A DNA stretch of 64,000 bases from Xanthocytophaga agilis (GTDB lineage Bacteria > Bacteroidota > Bacteroidia > Cytophagales > 172606-1): positions 62,001 to 126,000 of the forward strand of contig NZ_JASJOU010000021.1 in assembly GCF_030068605.1 (NCBI RefSeq). Reading direction: 5' to 3'. A program made the translations under genes and the position numbers. Below are positions 36,612 to 46,464 of this stretch, in pieces. Each line of letters opens with the position of its first letter. Position 1 is the first letter of the stretch. The notes below the pieces were generated by a model that saw nothing but the letters and a program-made list of their open reading frames with translations, ran no database searches and had not been told where the DNA came from.

Positions 36612-37880
36612 GTGACAGTATCAAATGATTTGGTACAGACGGAAATAAATTCAGATAGGAATTCTTTTCGAGGTTGGCTAAATAAAGTTTTTGGTCCAAA
36701 AGAACTGAGGCTCGCAGTTTCTGATGAAGATGAAGAGCTTGCACATCAACGAGCTGAGGATATGAAGCGAATAGCCATCCTTCATTATTTTACAAAAAAC
36801 ACATTTCTGGCGGAAAGAGATATAAAGACTTATGTACCTCTTATGGATCAGGCAATTGATGTTGTCAGGAAAGAGCTTACATCGCTAAACGAAACAGATA
36901 TGCGTTTTCCCAAACATTATGAAGTGAGTTGGTTGTATGGTAAATTATTAAGTTTCCGAATGGAGATGTATAATGTCACTTACCCGTGGGGTGGTATGCT
37001 TGAAGGATTCTCTGTTGGGTACTGGTATAGTCGTATAATATACTGACTACTGAGGTTCAGAAGCAAATCATACCTCATCTTGCTATCATTGATCATGTAC
37101 TGTACTTTGTCAGATTATAGACCCTTGCAATCAGCAGATTGCGATGAGTGATCTTATGGAGAAATATAGATATCCTGATGTTGATCTGGATGATATAGAT
37201 AGGGAGTGGAGAATTGGTAGAGTTAGGTTTGCATATGAGTGATGTTTTGTTAGTATTTAATAGCTACTCTGTTTTAAAGTATGGCGACAACATTCCCTCA
37301 GTTCTCAAAAACGTGGTATTTTTTTGCTTACCATCAGTTCGTCCAGCTGAAAACACATATGAATCTTTTGATTATGAAGTATTACTATCATTAAATACTG
37401 AAAAATTGGATGGTTCGCTGCAGTGGTTACAAGCTATTGCCAATGGTCCTCAACAATGGTCCTCAACGCAGATCCCTGAATCTCCCTCTAGAAATGGCTG
37501 CATGGGAGAAAACTAGGGAAAAAAGCAAGGAACTTCCACCTTCTTTTCTGAAAATGGAGTACAATTGAGCAACAAGCATCTATGAGAAAATTAGTGTTGT
37601 CTTCTTCTTTTATAACCGCTATGCAGAGTTTCAACAGCTACATACTTACACTGTTATGTCTGATCCTGAAGTGGATGCTGATGAGGATACAGAAAAAATG
37701 ATTGAAGAGGTAGACGCATGCTCTCATACATTTCTTTATGAATGCGTACCTGATTTTGAATGCTTCTTATATAGAGTATGGCTTGAAGGAGATATCTGTT
37801 ATGCTATGTCTAAATTATACAAAGGACAGGAACTTACTCCTGAACAGAAAGAATATTTACATTTTTATGAACAAGCCTAA
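36612..37880 (+). pseudogene. Decayed gene of unknown family, several disruptions
   Basis: One former protein of roughly 410 residues can be pieced together from several frames. The first block opens at GTG 36612 and runs to about 37040 (ending VGYWYSR), then TTEVQKQIIPHLAIIDHVLYFV, then SDLMEKYRYPDVDLDDIDREW (from 37144) and SDVLLVFNSYSVLKYGDN (from 37235). A 13-bp tandem duplication (37441-37453 and 37454-37466, CAATGGTCCTCAA) shifts the frame; removing one copy lets the reading continue as QRRSLNLPLEMAAWEKTREK. A TGA at 37566-37568 is met, and the same frame then continues to 37880 with ISVVFFFYNRYAEFQQLH. The identity is unknown. Confidence 0.65.
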
Positions 37881-37926
37881 TGAACAGAGTATTAGACGCT
37901 AATCTATGGGATGATATCCATAATTA

Positions 37927-38919
37927 TCATTTTATTACATCCATCAGGTTATATACTACTGCACCACGGTAGGTATTACGAAGGAGAAAAATAGCATTTT
38001 GTCGGGGTTCGTACGAATAAATAATACCAGATGGAAAGTCAAAGCCATTCTCGAAGATGTAGAAAAATACCCTGTTGATTCCATAAGTTGGTAAATCTAC
38101 AATTGCTTCCCGTATCAATTTTAAATCTGCACTAAAGAAAAATATATGATCAATTTTTGTAATGTAATTATGGGTTTTAAATATGAACTGATCGTCAATT
38201 TTGCCTAAAAACCAGGCTCGGTCATATTCTGACAGTTCAAGCTTGTTTCTCTTTATGGGCTGCAGTGTGTCCAAGGGAAGTTGATAAAAATAGTTATCAA
38301 TTCCATATAACAGGATTTTATCTTCAGCTATCTCAAAATTAGTATTTTCGTAATCGTATTGAATAGGATAGGATACCATATTGCCACTAGTATCGGTTAT
38401 AGCTAACCCATTGTATGTATTATTCTCTGTTGTACTGGTATCTCTAGTAAAATAATCCGTAATCAGAAGATGATTTGCTGTTATTCGAATATGTCCATTA
38501 AAATTTGCAGTTGATATTAGGGTACTATTTCCTAGTAAATCGACATGAAATATTTTTCCATAAGAGATACACATGAGTCCATTTTCATCTGAAACCATAT
38601 CATAGACTCCTGTTATATCTTTATCCAGGCTTTTCCAGTGAATTTTATTCAGCAAGGTTCCTTTAGAATTAAAAAGTAAGATAGTAGTATCATCAGGTAC
38701 ATAATATCCTCCTTTGTTGTCAGACCTAAACACAAGAGGAAAGTTTTTTCTGAAGTTATAAGATAAGAGTACTGGCTTGGCTGTGGGATGTGAAGGGGAT
38801 ATCGGCTGTTGTATAGTATTCTGGTTTGTAGGCTTCTTCTCAGTGGTGGTTTCTGAGCCACAGCCTGTTAAAATGTATAGACATGCAACTACAAAAAAAC
38901 CGTAACAATAATTAGACAT
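37927..38919 (-). CDS. Lipoprotein, beta-propeller-like
   Basis: A 330-residue lipoprotein with lipobox ILTGC (about Cys20) followed by a Thr/Pro-rich linker. The remainder consists of repeated beta strands with short acidic turns (DTTILLFNSKGTLLNKIHW, GKIFHVDLLGNSTLIST, GLAITDTSGNMVSYPI), which resembles a 6-bladed propeller of the NHL/6-bladed-beta-propeller type. No catalytic residues were recognised. It is the first complete gene after the decayed locus and ends convergently with it. Confidence 0.7.
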   Translation of the reverse strand: MSNYCYGFFVVACLYILTGCGSETTTEKKPTNQNTIQQPISPSHPTAKPVLLSYNFRKNFPLVFRSDNKGGYYVPDDTTILLFNSKGTLLNKIHWKSLDKDITGVYDMVSDENGLMCISYGKIFHVDLLGNSTLISTANFNGHIRITANHLLITDYFTRDTSTTENNTYNGLAITDTSGNMVSYPIQYDYENTNFEIAEDKILLYGIDNYFYQLPLDTLQPIKRNKLELSEYDRAWFLGKIDDQFIFKTHNYITKIDHIFFFSADLKLIREAIVDLPTYGINRVFFYIFENGFDFPSGIIYSYEPRQNAIFLLRNTYRGAVVYNLMDVIK

Positions 38920-39347
38920 AACAAAGGACTCGTATTTTTTAGAAAAGTAAAATCTGATGACAAGTTAGACAATAAAAGATTCTGTACTGATATAAGTTGT
39001 ACTATTTCTACAGAATATATTAAGCAAGAAAAAATAGCAGGTTGATAAGAATAAACATGTATCTGTAATTAGCTAAATGATGCAAATAAGTTAATACGGT
39101 ACCACCAACAGGAGTGCGGCCTACTGGTGCCAAGTCAAGGATTTACCGGATTCAAACACTGGTTCTGGTATGCAAAGAAGCAGAAGGATTTAATGTAGCT
39201 TCAGACAGAAGAGAACTATGGACAGCACCATTTGATGCTATAGCATGGGTTGTTTTACAGTAACCTCACTTTATATCTTATTCTGGGTTATCAGCATTTT
39301 TAAAAATATAGATGACCCAGGTTTATCTATTCCTGTTATGGTGAATT
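38920..39347. pseudogene. Short plus-strand gene relic
   Basis: A plus-strand frame from about 39090 to TAA at 39263 reads TGVRPTGAKSRIYRIQTLVL then CKEAEGFNVASDRRELWTAPFDAIAWVVLQ. It looks like the C-terminal end of a real protein, but has no start codon. The family is unknown. The rest of the interval shows nothing. Confidence 0.35.
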
Positions 39348-39357
39348 TCAGCACCGC

Positions 39358-40269
39358 TTATTTCGGATGCTGGTATACCCGTACATAATCCACTTCAAAA
39401 CGCGCTGGAAAGGTAGTTGCCGTTGGGTCTCCTCCGTTGTCTCCTCCCAAAGCAAGATTGAGTAAGATATAATGGGGTTGTTGAAATGGGTTTTTGCCAC
39501 TTCCATCTCCATTGATGGTTTCATTGAGAAGTACTTCATTGAGGAGTTCATTGTCAACATAAAGCTGTATAGCAGTCTCATCCCAGTCCATGCGCCAGAC
39601 ATGAAACTTTTCAGCCCAATGGTTATCTGTAAAAGTAGATAGCTGTTTTTTAGTGGTCCTCCATTTGGCACTATACCGCTTGTTTGTTCCCCAAGCTACA
39701 TTGGCGAGTAACATATCTCTATAATACTCCATAATGTCTATTTCTCCATTAGATGGCCATTCACCAGCAACACCTAGCGTCCAGAAAGCTGGCCACAGAC
39801 CCGGATGGGTATCGATTTTAGCCCGCATTTCAAAACGTCCATACTGAAAACTATATAGTCCCTGCGTGTTGAGGCTGGATGCTGTGTATTCAATGGTTTT
39901 GCGACTAGTCCTCCATTCGGTACTACCTGCCTTATAGGACGGATTAAGCATTCTTTCTTTCCGCGCTTCAATAATAAGCATGCCCTTTTCACAACGCGCA
40001 TTCTCGGGTTGATACCATTGCAGTTCATGATTACGAACAAACCCCTGTTCAAACTTCCAGTTCTTTGGGTTAGGAGCACCTTCCTGATTGAATTCATCCG
40101 CCCATACCAAATGCCACGTTGTATCATTTGGTATATATAGCTGGTTTATAGGCAGTAAATGAATAGGAGAGGAGGGAGGAGTTATTGTATGCTCTCCATT
40201 TGAATCGGGTGTATAGATTTTCGCTCCACTAAGTAGGATTGCCAGCAGTAAAAAAACTGATTTTTTCAT
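39358..40269 (-). CDS. Secreted glycoside hydrolase family 16
   Basis: A secreted enzyme of 303 residues counted from ATG 40269 (signal peptide MKKSVFLLLAILLSGAK; the frame is open upstream to 40302 but the extra 11 residues are not signal-like). The catalytic motif ExDxxE is visible as EIDIME (Glu176 nucleophile, Asp178, Glu181 acid/base). The family-typical blocks HLVWADEF at the start of the domain, RFEMRAK, GLWPAFWTLG and FHVWRMDWD are present, ending VDYVRVYQ. GH16 enzymes cut beta-1,3/1,4-glucans, laminarin or galactans. Confidence 0.92.
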   Translation of the reverse strand: MKKSVFLLLAILLSGAKIYTPDSNGEHTITPPSSPIHLLPINQLYIPNDTTWHLVWADEFNQEGAPNPKNWKFEQGFVRNHELQWYQPENARCEKGMLIIEARKERMLNPSYKAGSTEWRTSRKTIEYTASSLNTQGLYSFQYGRFEMRAKIDTHPGLWPAFWTLGVAGEWPSNGEIDIMEYYRDMLLANVAWGTNKRYSAKWRTTKKQLSTFTDNHWAEKFHVWRMDWDETAIQLYVDNELLNEVLLNETINGDGSGKNPFQQPHYILLNLALGGDNGGDPTATTFPARFEVDYVRVYQHPK

Positions 40270-40716
40270 AAAGGTGAAGGCTGTGAAATTATGATTTATC
40301 AATAACAGGAAAATACTTTACAAAAGTAATAGTTTGTCTAGTAACAGATGGTAGATTTTTCGGCAATGGAAGGGGGCAAATTTGGTAGAACACATTGATT
40401 TCTGCTCTTTTTATTTATTTCCTTCTAAAAGAAACTTCCCTCCACGACGGATACTTGTGACAAATAGAGTAATCCATGTTTTCTGAGAGAAAATACGCTC
40501 CAAAAGTAAATGCTAACAGTCTTGTCCTAGGCTTCTTGCAGTAAGACAGTAGGGGAGGGGGTAGCAGTTTCTTTACGTTATTAGCATTAGATGTCCACTT
40601 TATCTAGCCTCAGATTATCTTCAATTTCACGGTTTTAAGGAAAAAGTTATAAAATAAGAAACCCTCAGCCTATATAATAGCCAAGGGTAATAGTATATAC
40701 TCTATGAAACTGATAA
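40270..40716. other. Intergenic, no gene seen
   Basis: Spacer between GH16 and the AhpD-like gene (both on the minus strand); it holds the GH16 promoter and the downstream end of the next unit. No clear structure. Confidence 0.3.
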
Positions 40717-41157
40717 TTAATGTAAAATCTCCAGATGTGTGCTCACAGCAATTCGGTTCCAAGCATTAATACTGACTACAACCATGATCAACTGGGCAAT
40801 ATAACTTTCACCAAATAGGTCCTTTGCCTTCTGATAGGTTTCTTCTGTAAGTCCACGCTGATGAATAAGTGTTACCTCTTCCGCAATTGCTAGAATAACC
40901 TTTTCTTCTTCTGTAAATACATCAGCCTCTTTCCATGCATTCAGCAGAAAAATCCGTTGGGCAGATTCACCATTCTTAAGTGCATCTTTGGTATGCATAT
41001 CAATACAGAATGCACAGCCATTCATTTGAGAAGCTCTGATTTTAATTAATTCCTTATGTGTTTTGGCTACCTGTGTAGATGCCAGATAAGTTTCTAAACC
41101 ATACATTGCCTTCCATGCAGCCGGCTGAGCTTCTTGTATTTTCACTCGTGTTTCCAT
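40717..41157 (-). CDS. AhpD-like carboxymuconolactone decarboxylase family protein
   Basis: A 146-residue protein of the AhpD/CMD-like fold. The redox motif CAFCIDMH (about residues 48-55) is intact, with the following MHTKDALKNGE and the conserved LIKIRASQMNGC before it. Such proteins act as peroxidase partners or alkylhydroperoxidases. A Crp/Fnr regulator lies 176 bp upstream on the same strand, a frequent pairing for redox-responsive genes. Confidence 0.9.
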   Translation of the reverse strand: METRVKIQEAQPAAWKAMYGLETYLASTQVAKTHKELIKIRASQMNGCAFCIDMHTKDALKNGESAQRIFLLNAWKEADVFTEEEKVILAIAEEVTLIHQRGLTEETYQKAKDLFGESYIAQLIMVVVSINAWNRIAVSTHLEILH

Positions 41158-41332
41158 TGTTTTGATGTGTTATAATGAATGATTTTATTACATTACAAAG
41201 GTCACGATACAGAGGATAAAAAAACTTAAGCTGGTTTAAGAAAGGTGATTTATTGAAAATATGTGAGAATCTCGTCTTTTTCAGTAGGCTAAATATGAAC
41301 CAATTTTAATGTATTGGCTAAAGAGCTGGCTA

Positions 41333-41926
41333 TCATATAGTTTTAACTCTTTCTTTATGCTTCTTTCTGCGGAGTTCGCTTAAATATTCAGGGGTAAAGC
41401 CCAGAAATGAAGCGAGAATTTTTTGAGGTATACGTTGAATAAATTCTGGATATTTGCCGCTAAAATAGTCATAAAACGTTTCTTTAGACATTGTAAACAG
41501 GTACTTAACCCGTAGAAGAGACGCTGCATAGGCACGTTGGTGAATGTTTTTAAAGTATCGTTCCAGTTGAGGCACTTCCACCAAGAGTTTTTCCAACTTT
41601 TCCTGTTGAATCTGCATAATTTGTGTTTTTTCAATAGTCTGGATGCTAAACTCAGATAATCCGCCTCTCTGAAATGCCATCAAATCAGTCATCCACCAGT
41701 TTTCAATGGCAAACTGTATTGTTTGTTCCATACCCTTCTCGTCAATGAAATACATTCTAAGACTACCTTGTACCACAAAATATAACTGCTCACAGGGCTG
41801 ACCTTCCCGGACCAGATGTTCTTTCTTATTGTATTCGTGGTAGTTGAAATAGTTCAAAATCTTTTCCGATTCTTCAACTGAAAGAGTGACATTTTTGATA
41901 ATATGACAGATAAGTGGATGGTCCAT
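41333..41926 (-). CDS. Crp/Fnr-family transcriptional regulator
   Basis: The start MDHPLICHIIKN at 41926 gives a 197-residue protein, the usual length; the longer frame (from 42025) adds 33 residues without family similarity. A cyclic-nucleotide-binding-like beta-barrel (HLVREGQPCEQLYFVVQGSLRMYFIDEKG) is followed by a long helix (about 100-130) and a C-terminal HTH (QKILASFLGFTPEYLSELRRKK). The nucleotide-binding motif is incomplete, so it probably senses something else. It may regulate the AhpD-like gene downstream. Confidence 0.85.
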   Translation of the reverse strand: MDHPLICHIIKNVTLSVEESEKILNYFNYHEYNKKEHLVREGQPCEQLYFVVQGSLRMYFIDEKGMEQTIQFAIENWWMTDLMAFQRGGLSEFSIQTIEKTQIMQIQQEKLEKLLVEVPQLERYFKNIHQRAYAASLLRVKYLFTMSKETFYDYFSGKYPEFIQRIPQKILASFLGFTPEYLSELRRKKHKERVKTI

Positions 41927-42186
41927 AATAAGGCGTATTTGAGAGTCAGGTATACAAACCGGACAGAAAGCGATTGTAGTAATACATTGTAATTGTTCAG
42001 CACTATCAGTCAAAGATAGTTTCAAGATTTGCTCTCTGGATTATTTCATACAGATAATTTTCGCTGGTCTGTATTTTACCTGAAACTCTATTTTACAAAA
42101 GACGGGTTGTCTTTGTTTATTTACAATGCATTGGTTGCAAATAAGAATGTACCTACCAGACGTTTTTCAGGTAATTACTAACCCTT

Positions 42187-42608
42187 TCAAGATCTTCCAA
42201 TTTCTTTTCTAACTTCAATTGTAACTTTTGTTGTATTATCATCTTTGGTAAATACATTTGTCCAAAGAGATCTGGGATGAGTTGCGTCTACATTGCTTTA
42301 TTCATCACAGAAGCCATCCAACGCCGAAAATTTCTGGAAGGGAGTAATTTGCTTGTAGTATGCTATGACCTATTCTTTTTCTCCTTCGGGTCCAAAAATA
42401 GTATACAGCCAGTAACTTCCTTCTTGAAACTCCAGCTATTTAGTAACCGCTTTCCACGGTTTAGGATACCATCACTGATCTAGCAATTTGCTGTTTGTCC
42501 ACGCATCCCATACTTTATTAAGTGGAGCATCAAAGATATGCGTTACATCGATTTTGTTCCCATATTTGTCAATTGTAAAGTCGATTGCTAACTGGATAAA
42601 ACGCTGGT
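42187..42608 (-). pseudogene. SRPBCC/AHSA1-like protein with four in-frame stops
   Basis: One minus-strand frame over roughly 130 codons shows a complete START-like protein: DKYGNKIDVTHIFDAPLNKVWDAWT, WYPKPWKAVTK, LEFQEGSYWLYTIFGPEGEKE, VIAYYKQITPFQKFSALDGFC, SLWTNVFTKDDNTTKVTIEV. It is broken by TGA, TAG, TAG and TAA codons but by no frameshift until the end (a further TGA near 42188). Aligned with intact relatives, the first TGA replaces a Trp. The AHSA1-type fold binds hydrophobic ligands. The upstream start is not recovered. Confidence 0.7.
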
Positions 42609-43008
42609 TTCATAATGCTTTGAATTGATCCAGCCATTATTGAATGTCTTGAACCTTTGTGGTTTTCTAAATAAATAGCTTGTCTGCTACTGTCAAAATC
42701 TTCAAGAATAGCATTAGACGTCATGCATTACCTACACGGGCATCAGCAATAAAATAGTCACATGACCGGGTATTACAGTCTGGGTTTCAGGTAGTATTTA
42801 CTATTGCTTTACTAGGACTGGATAAATTTCTTGCTAAAGAATAGTAATGTTAATCATTGAAAAACAAAAATACAACCAAGCACGAAAAGGTCTCGTGTTT
42901 TTTATTATCTCATATTATTCAGTTATTGGACAAACCTTTATTACAAATTCTTCCCCAAGAAACCTTATCACTTTTATAAGTTTTCTTTTGTCTTCAGTAA
43001 CCACTATA
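42609..43008. other. Intergenic with short relics
   Basis: On the minus strand a frame MTSNAILEDFDSSRQAIYLENH... (about 42730-42610) and on the plus strand FQVVFTIALLGLDKFLAKE to 42841 look like fragments of genes, but neither is long enough to name. Otherwise unremarkable. Confidence 0.3.
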
Positions 43009-44223
43009 TTATTTTTCTTTAACTACATACCAAATATTATCAATCTTTTGTCTTTCAAAGCCATTATCCAGATAAATCTCTTTAACCCAGGCGGCAAAGT
43101 CCAATGAAGTACGTTTGCGTTTTACAGAATTCTCATGCATTTCAATCAATTCCGTTTCTGAATACGATACAATCTCATAAGATGGAGTAGGAGAGGAGGG
43201 AACCTTTGTTTTTTTCAAAAATTCAGATTTGAATTTACGATCTTCAATCCAACGAATCAACTGTCCACCAGGAGAGGCTATTTTATCTTTGTCCTTTGAG
43301 GTAGTTAGCTTATGTAATAAGAACCATACAAAGGCCTCTGAAGCTTCAAAACCATCAGTATCCATATATAAGGCATCAGAGATACGCCTTATACCTTTAG
43401 CATCAATAGGGAGAGCTTCAAGGGCGTCAATAAGTTTTGCAGAAATTCGTAGTGGTTCAAGAGGTAAAACGGTAACAGAACCACTTCGGCGGATAAATGT
43501 CCAAGCCAATGTTTTGTTTCCCTGTTTAACAGGATCACCAAACTCAAAAGCACAATCTGTCTTATCAATCTCAGGTTTAACAACCTTTTCAAGGATATGG
43601 CGTTTAATATCTTTCGGATTAGGATAAGATTTGATATCCTTTAGTAAGCAATTACGACATTCTTCAACTGTAATTTGAATCTTAACTGTATCTGAAACTG
43701 TACTAGTTTTTGCCATACGGGATTCTTCGTAACGAAATCGTGCACGAAGCATCCAGTAAAAACGTACAGTACGCTCATCTTTAAACATTTTGAGCGTAGC
43801 CAGATCAGCTGGAGTATAATTATCAATCAGATTAAGTAGATATTCTTTTACATCAGGATGAAACTGGCATAAAAGAAATCCTGTACCACTATCATGGTCA
43901 CATTTATCTACAATAGAGCGAAGACGGAACCGTTTCCTATTTGGGTTCATGGGATCAACAGGAGCAATATCGATTACCTGTGATTTTAAAGCAACTGCAG
44001 CTTTTTTTAGGTGTTCATAACTATCGCCATCCTTACGTGGCAAAATCTCGGAGAGGGGAATACGCCATAAAGGGAATTCAGTATCTGTCCGGTTAATGCG
44101 TTCAAGCATTGAAATAAAGATTTTGCTTTCAACGCTCCCCATTGCAAATGGAGCAAAAATAAGATTATTATGCTGGCGAACCTCCTTGGGTTTGGCAGAA
44201 AAAATTTCTAACTGCTGTTCCAT
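43009..44223 (-). CDS. Replication initiator protein, Rep_3 (RepB-like) family
   Basis: The 404-residue protein (ATG 44223, MEQQLEIFSAKPKEV; the frame is open to 44262 but the added 13 residues look non-coding) resembles Rep_3 initiators. A first winged helix spans FAPFAMGSVESKIFISMLERI to ILPRKDGDSYEHLKKAAVALKSQVI, and a second spans YTPADLATLKMFKDERTVRFYWMLRARFRYEE. Such proteins bind iterons to open plasmid origins. Iteron-like repeats start 640 bp upstream. The C-terminal part (after about 270) is a helical extension. It is longer than typical Rep_3 proteins. It could also act as a repressor of its own promoter. Confidence 0.8.
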   Translation of the reverse strand: MEQQLEIFSAKPKEVRQHNNLIFAPFAMGSVESKIFISMLERINRTDTEFPLWRIPLSEILPRKDGDSYEHLKKAAVALKSQVIDIAPVDPMNPNRKRFRLRSIVDKCDHDSGTGFLLCQFHPDVKEYLLNLIDNYTPADLATLKMFKDERTVRFYWMLRARFRYEESRMAKTSTVSDTVKIQITVEECRNCLLKDIKSYPNPKDIKRHILEKVVKPEIDKTDCAFEFGDPVKQGNKTLAWTFIRRSGSVTVLPLEPLRISAKLIDALEALPIDAKGIRRISDALYMDTDGFEASEAFVWFLLHKLTTSKDKDKIASPGGQLIRWIEDRKFKSEFLKKTKVPSSPTPSYEIVSYSETELIEMHENSVKRKRTSLDFAAWVKEIYLDNGFERQKIDNIWYVVKEK

Positions 44224-44865
44224 GGAGCTAAAGTAAACAAATACTAGGAAAAACAAAAACAAAAAATTCCCAGTACTCTCTTATATAACCTGTCTAAATT
44301 TATTTTAGAGATTGTCTTCCATAATTAATAAATGCTGCTAAGGCATTTAGCATTACATATGAGAGATGGATTCTCCTAATTTTCAGTGAGTAATCTATGA
44401 TTATGTGTCTCTAAATACACTTGGACAGTTATACAATCGGATTGTTGATCATCTTTACAACTATTCTGGATACTTTCTTAGTAAAAGTTGTCAATATTCT
44501 TGATTCTTGGAGAGAAGCTTCTGTCTGCACCTAATTACTCGTGAACTATTTTTTACAATGACATTGTAGTATGTCTGATCGACAAAGAAAGAGGGTTTTA
44601 TTTACAACATTTTTCCTTTGGGCATTATCCAAATCATTTTTGTTAGCATGCATAGTTGAGTGGCTAAAATTCATAGCACTTGTCTAGCCACGGTGAATTA
44701 TGTAAAAGCGCTAATGTGCTGTACATATTTATTCACCCATATGAACCAGCAGAGGGGTAAGCATTCTAGTATAATCTAACATCAGAATGATACCTATGGA
44801 TTATGAGTATATAATAGTAAATCACTAGTCTTTAGATATGTTCAACCATTATTTAGCTTTTTTGT
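44224..44865. other. Leader region between rep gene and iterons
   Basis: About 640 bp without a gene, AT-rich, containing the leftward promoter of the first rep gene. Near 44650-44705 the sequence contains TGAGTGGCTAAAATTCA and CCACGGTGAATTATG, loosely like the reversed 28-bp repeat family, but this is weak. Confidence 0.4.
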
Positions 44866-46007
44866 ACTGGGAGAGATTCCACGAAACAATAATGTTCTTA
44901 GGTTGACGTAAATGAAAAAGAATAAAAGCTTCGTGTATTTTCTCCCAATATTTCGTGCTTTTCCTCCCAGTTCGTGGAATTTATCCTAGTACAAGAAATA
45001 ACAACGTGTATTCTCTCCTATAGCAACGTGTATTTTCTCCTAGTAACCCTAATATGTTCGTGGTTTTTCTCCTATTCCTTCGTGCCTTCTCTCCTAGCAT
45101 ATACATATAAATAACTTATAATCAAGTACTTAGTCTGGTCTAATTAGATAAACTAGAAAAGAACTAGACTAACTTAGCCTTAACCAAAAAGGGTTTGGGT
45201 TAAAAAAATAGAACAACTGGGAGAAAAACCACGAACTTTAATACAAATTTGAAGAAAAATCTAAACTAGAGTTAGAATCCCCCTTTTTGCGCGTGCCCCC
45301 CTTATAGCTTTAGATAAAACAGAGCTAGATTAGTAAATCTATAACTTTCAGAATAGTATTCTATCTGCCTTAAAATTAGATCATTATTGAATTTTAAGAA
45401 GTCTGAATTGTAGATCAACAACGAGATAACTTTTTTGTTATTATCGAATTACTTGTTTTGCGAAGCACAAACTAGGAGAGATTCCACGAACGCAAAAAGT
45501 TTTTATGGCTAAAAAAAAATACAAGGCTATCTCTATGAAGATCTTTAGTAAACTAGTTTTGATAATAACTATCTGATTATGAGTTGCTTATTGTGAAAGC
45601 TGATTTTTAAGCTATTCTGGAATTTCTCCCATTACTTCGTGTATTTTCTCCCAGTTGGTTCGTGGTTTTTCTCCTAGTAGTCGTAATGACTGATTTTTTA
45701 GTAGAGTAAAGAAGGACTTTTACTCACTTGAACTTTGCATTTTATATATTCTAATTAAATGGAATTTCGTGGTTTTTCTCCCAGTATTGAATTTAAGACA
45801 ATTTTATTTACTAAAGTTTATTTGTAAGAAGCATTATTACTCTAAGAGAATACTTTTTTCATTTCTCAGCTTTATTCGGTAATTGATATTTTGGATGTAC
45901 TAGGAGAAAAACCACGAACCAACTGGGAGAAAATACACGAAGTAATGGGAGAAAATACACGAGAGCAAGGTTTGTTCAATTATGAGTACTGGGAGAAAAG
46001 CCACGAA
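44866..46007. repeat. Cluster of about 18 iteron-like repeats (candidate origin of replication)
   Basis: The unit is TTCGTGTATTTTCTCCCAGT with G/T and T/C variants, about 20 bp. Forward copies begin near 44930, 44952, 44971, 45003, 45025, 45057, 45079, 45615 (degenerate), 45636, 45659 and 45766. Reverse copies (ACTGGGAGAAAATACACGAA type) begin near 44866, 45216, 45471, 45899, 45922, 45943 and 45988. The core GTG...TTT.CTCC is the most constant. The copies in a group lie 19-33 bp apart, near the 20-22 bp typical for iterons. The region lies between two Rep_3-type genes, so it is the best candidate for the origin. Confidence 0.85.
45623..45954. repeat. Perfect 56-bp inverted repeat within the iteron cluster
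   Basis: 45623-45678 is the exact reverse complement of 45899-45954. Each arm holds two full iterons and part of a third. The spacer is 220 bp and contains one further iteron (45766) and AT-rich sequence. The exact identity of long arms suggests recent duplication-inversion or selection to keep two mirrored initiator-binding blocks. Confidence 0.9.
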
Positions 46008-46026
46008 GCTTATTCTTAAAACAATC

Positions 46027-46320
46027 TTAAAGGAAAGACAAACAAATAACTCGGTCTAATTGCACTTTGTTATCAAATTGAGTGAAGTATCCGAGAATCA
46101 AGTCAAAATTTGGTAAAAATTCACTTATGAATATAAATTCGAATTTCTCATCTAAAAATTTAGCTACTGGAAGATGGTGTTTTTTGTTCTCTATAGCTGG
46201 CAACACTGGCAGAATTCCAATCAAAATTAGAGTGGTGGTTCTTTCTAAAGTCTTCTTATCTATATTTAGCGAGAAGATTATTACTGCTAATTTTTTAAAA
46301 TGCTTATAATCAGATTTTTA
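46027..46320 (-). CDS. Open frame beside the iterons, uncertain
   Basis: A minus-strand frame of about 97 codons (from just after a TAA near 46317 to the stop at 46027) reads YKHFKKLAVIIFSLNIDKK, KFLDEKFEFIFISEFLPNFD, LILGYFTQFDNKVQLDRV. It contains ATG only at codon 33 (46224). The composition is protein-like but no start or family was found. It may be a relic or a small gene with an alternative start. Confidence 0.3.
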
Positions 46321-46400
46321 TAATTTTTTTATATTTATTAATATTTGTAAGATATTAATAACCAACTGTTTATAACTTGAATATTTGTTAGAAAGATTTT
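46310..46400. other. Very AT-rich stretch next to the iterons (candidate unwinding element)
   Basis: Almost pure A/T for about 90 bp, with repeated TTTTTATAATTTTTTTATATT-like runs, starting 300 bp from the last iteron. Origins of this type place an A+T-rich DNA-unwinding element beside the iterons. The sequence also encodes the start of the frame above, so this is only a candidate. Confidence 0.35.
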
Positions 46401-46464
46401 ATCAACCGAAAAAGCACAAGTAGTCACCTAAGAAAATATAAAGGACACATTTTAGGTTGCGTTA

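Noticed and set aside
44866-46007. Iteron cluster considered as a CRISPR array
   Set aside because: The units occur in both orientations, spacing is irregular (19 to over 200 bp) and no cas genes are present. Iterons explain the pattern better.
46082-46309. Plus-strand 75-codon frame beside the iterons
   Set aside because: It overlaps the minus-strand frame at 46027-46320, which has the better protein-like composition; neither is convincing.
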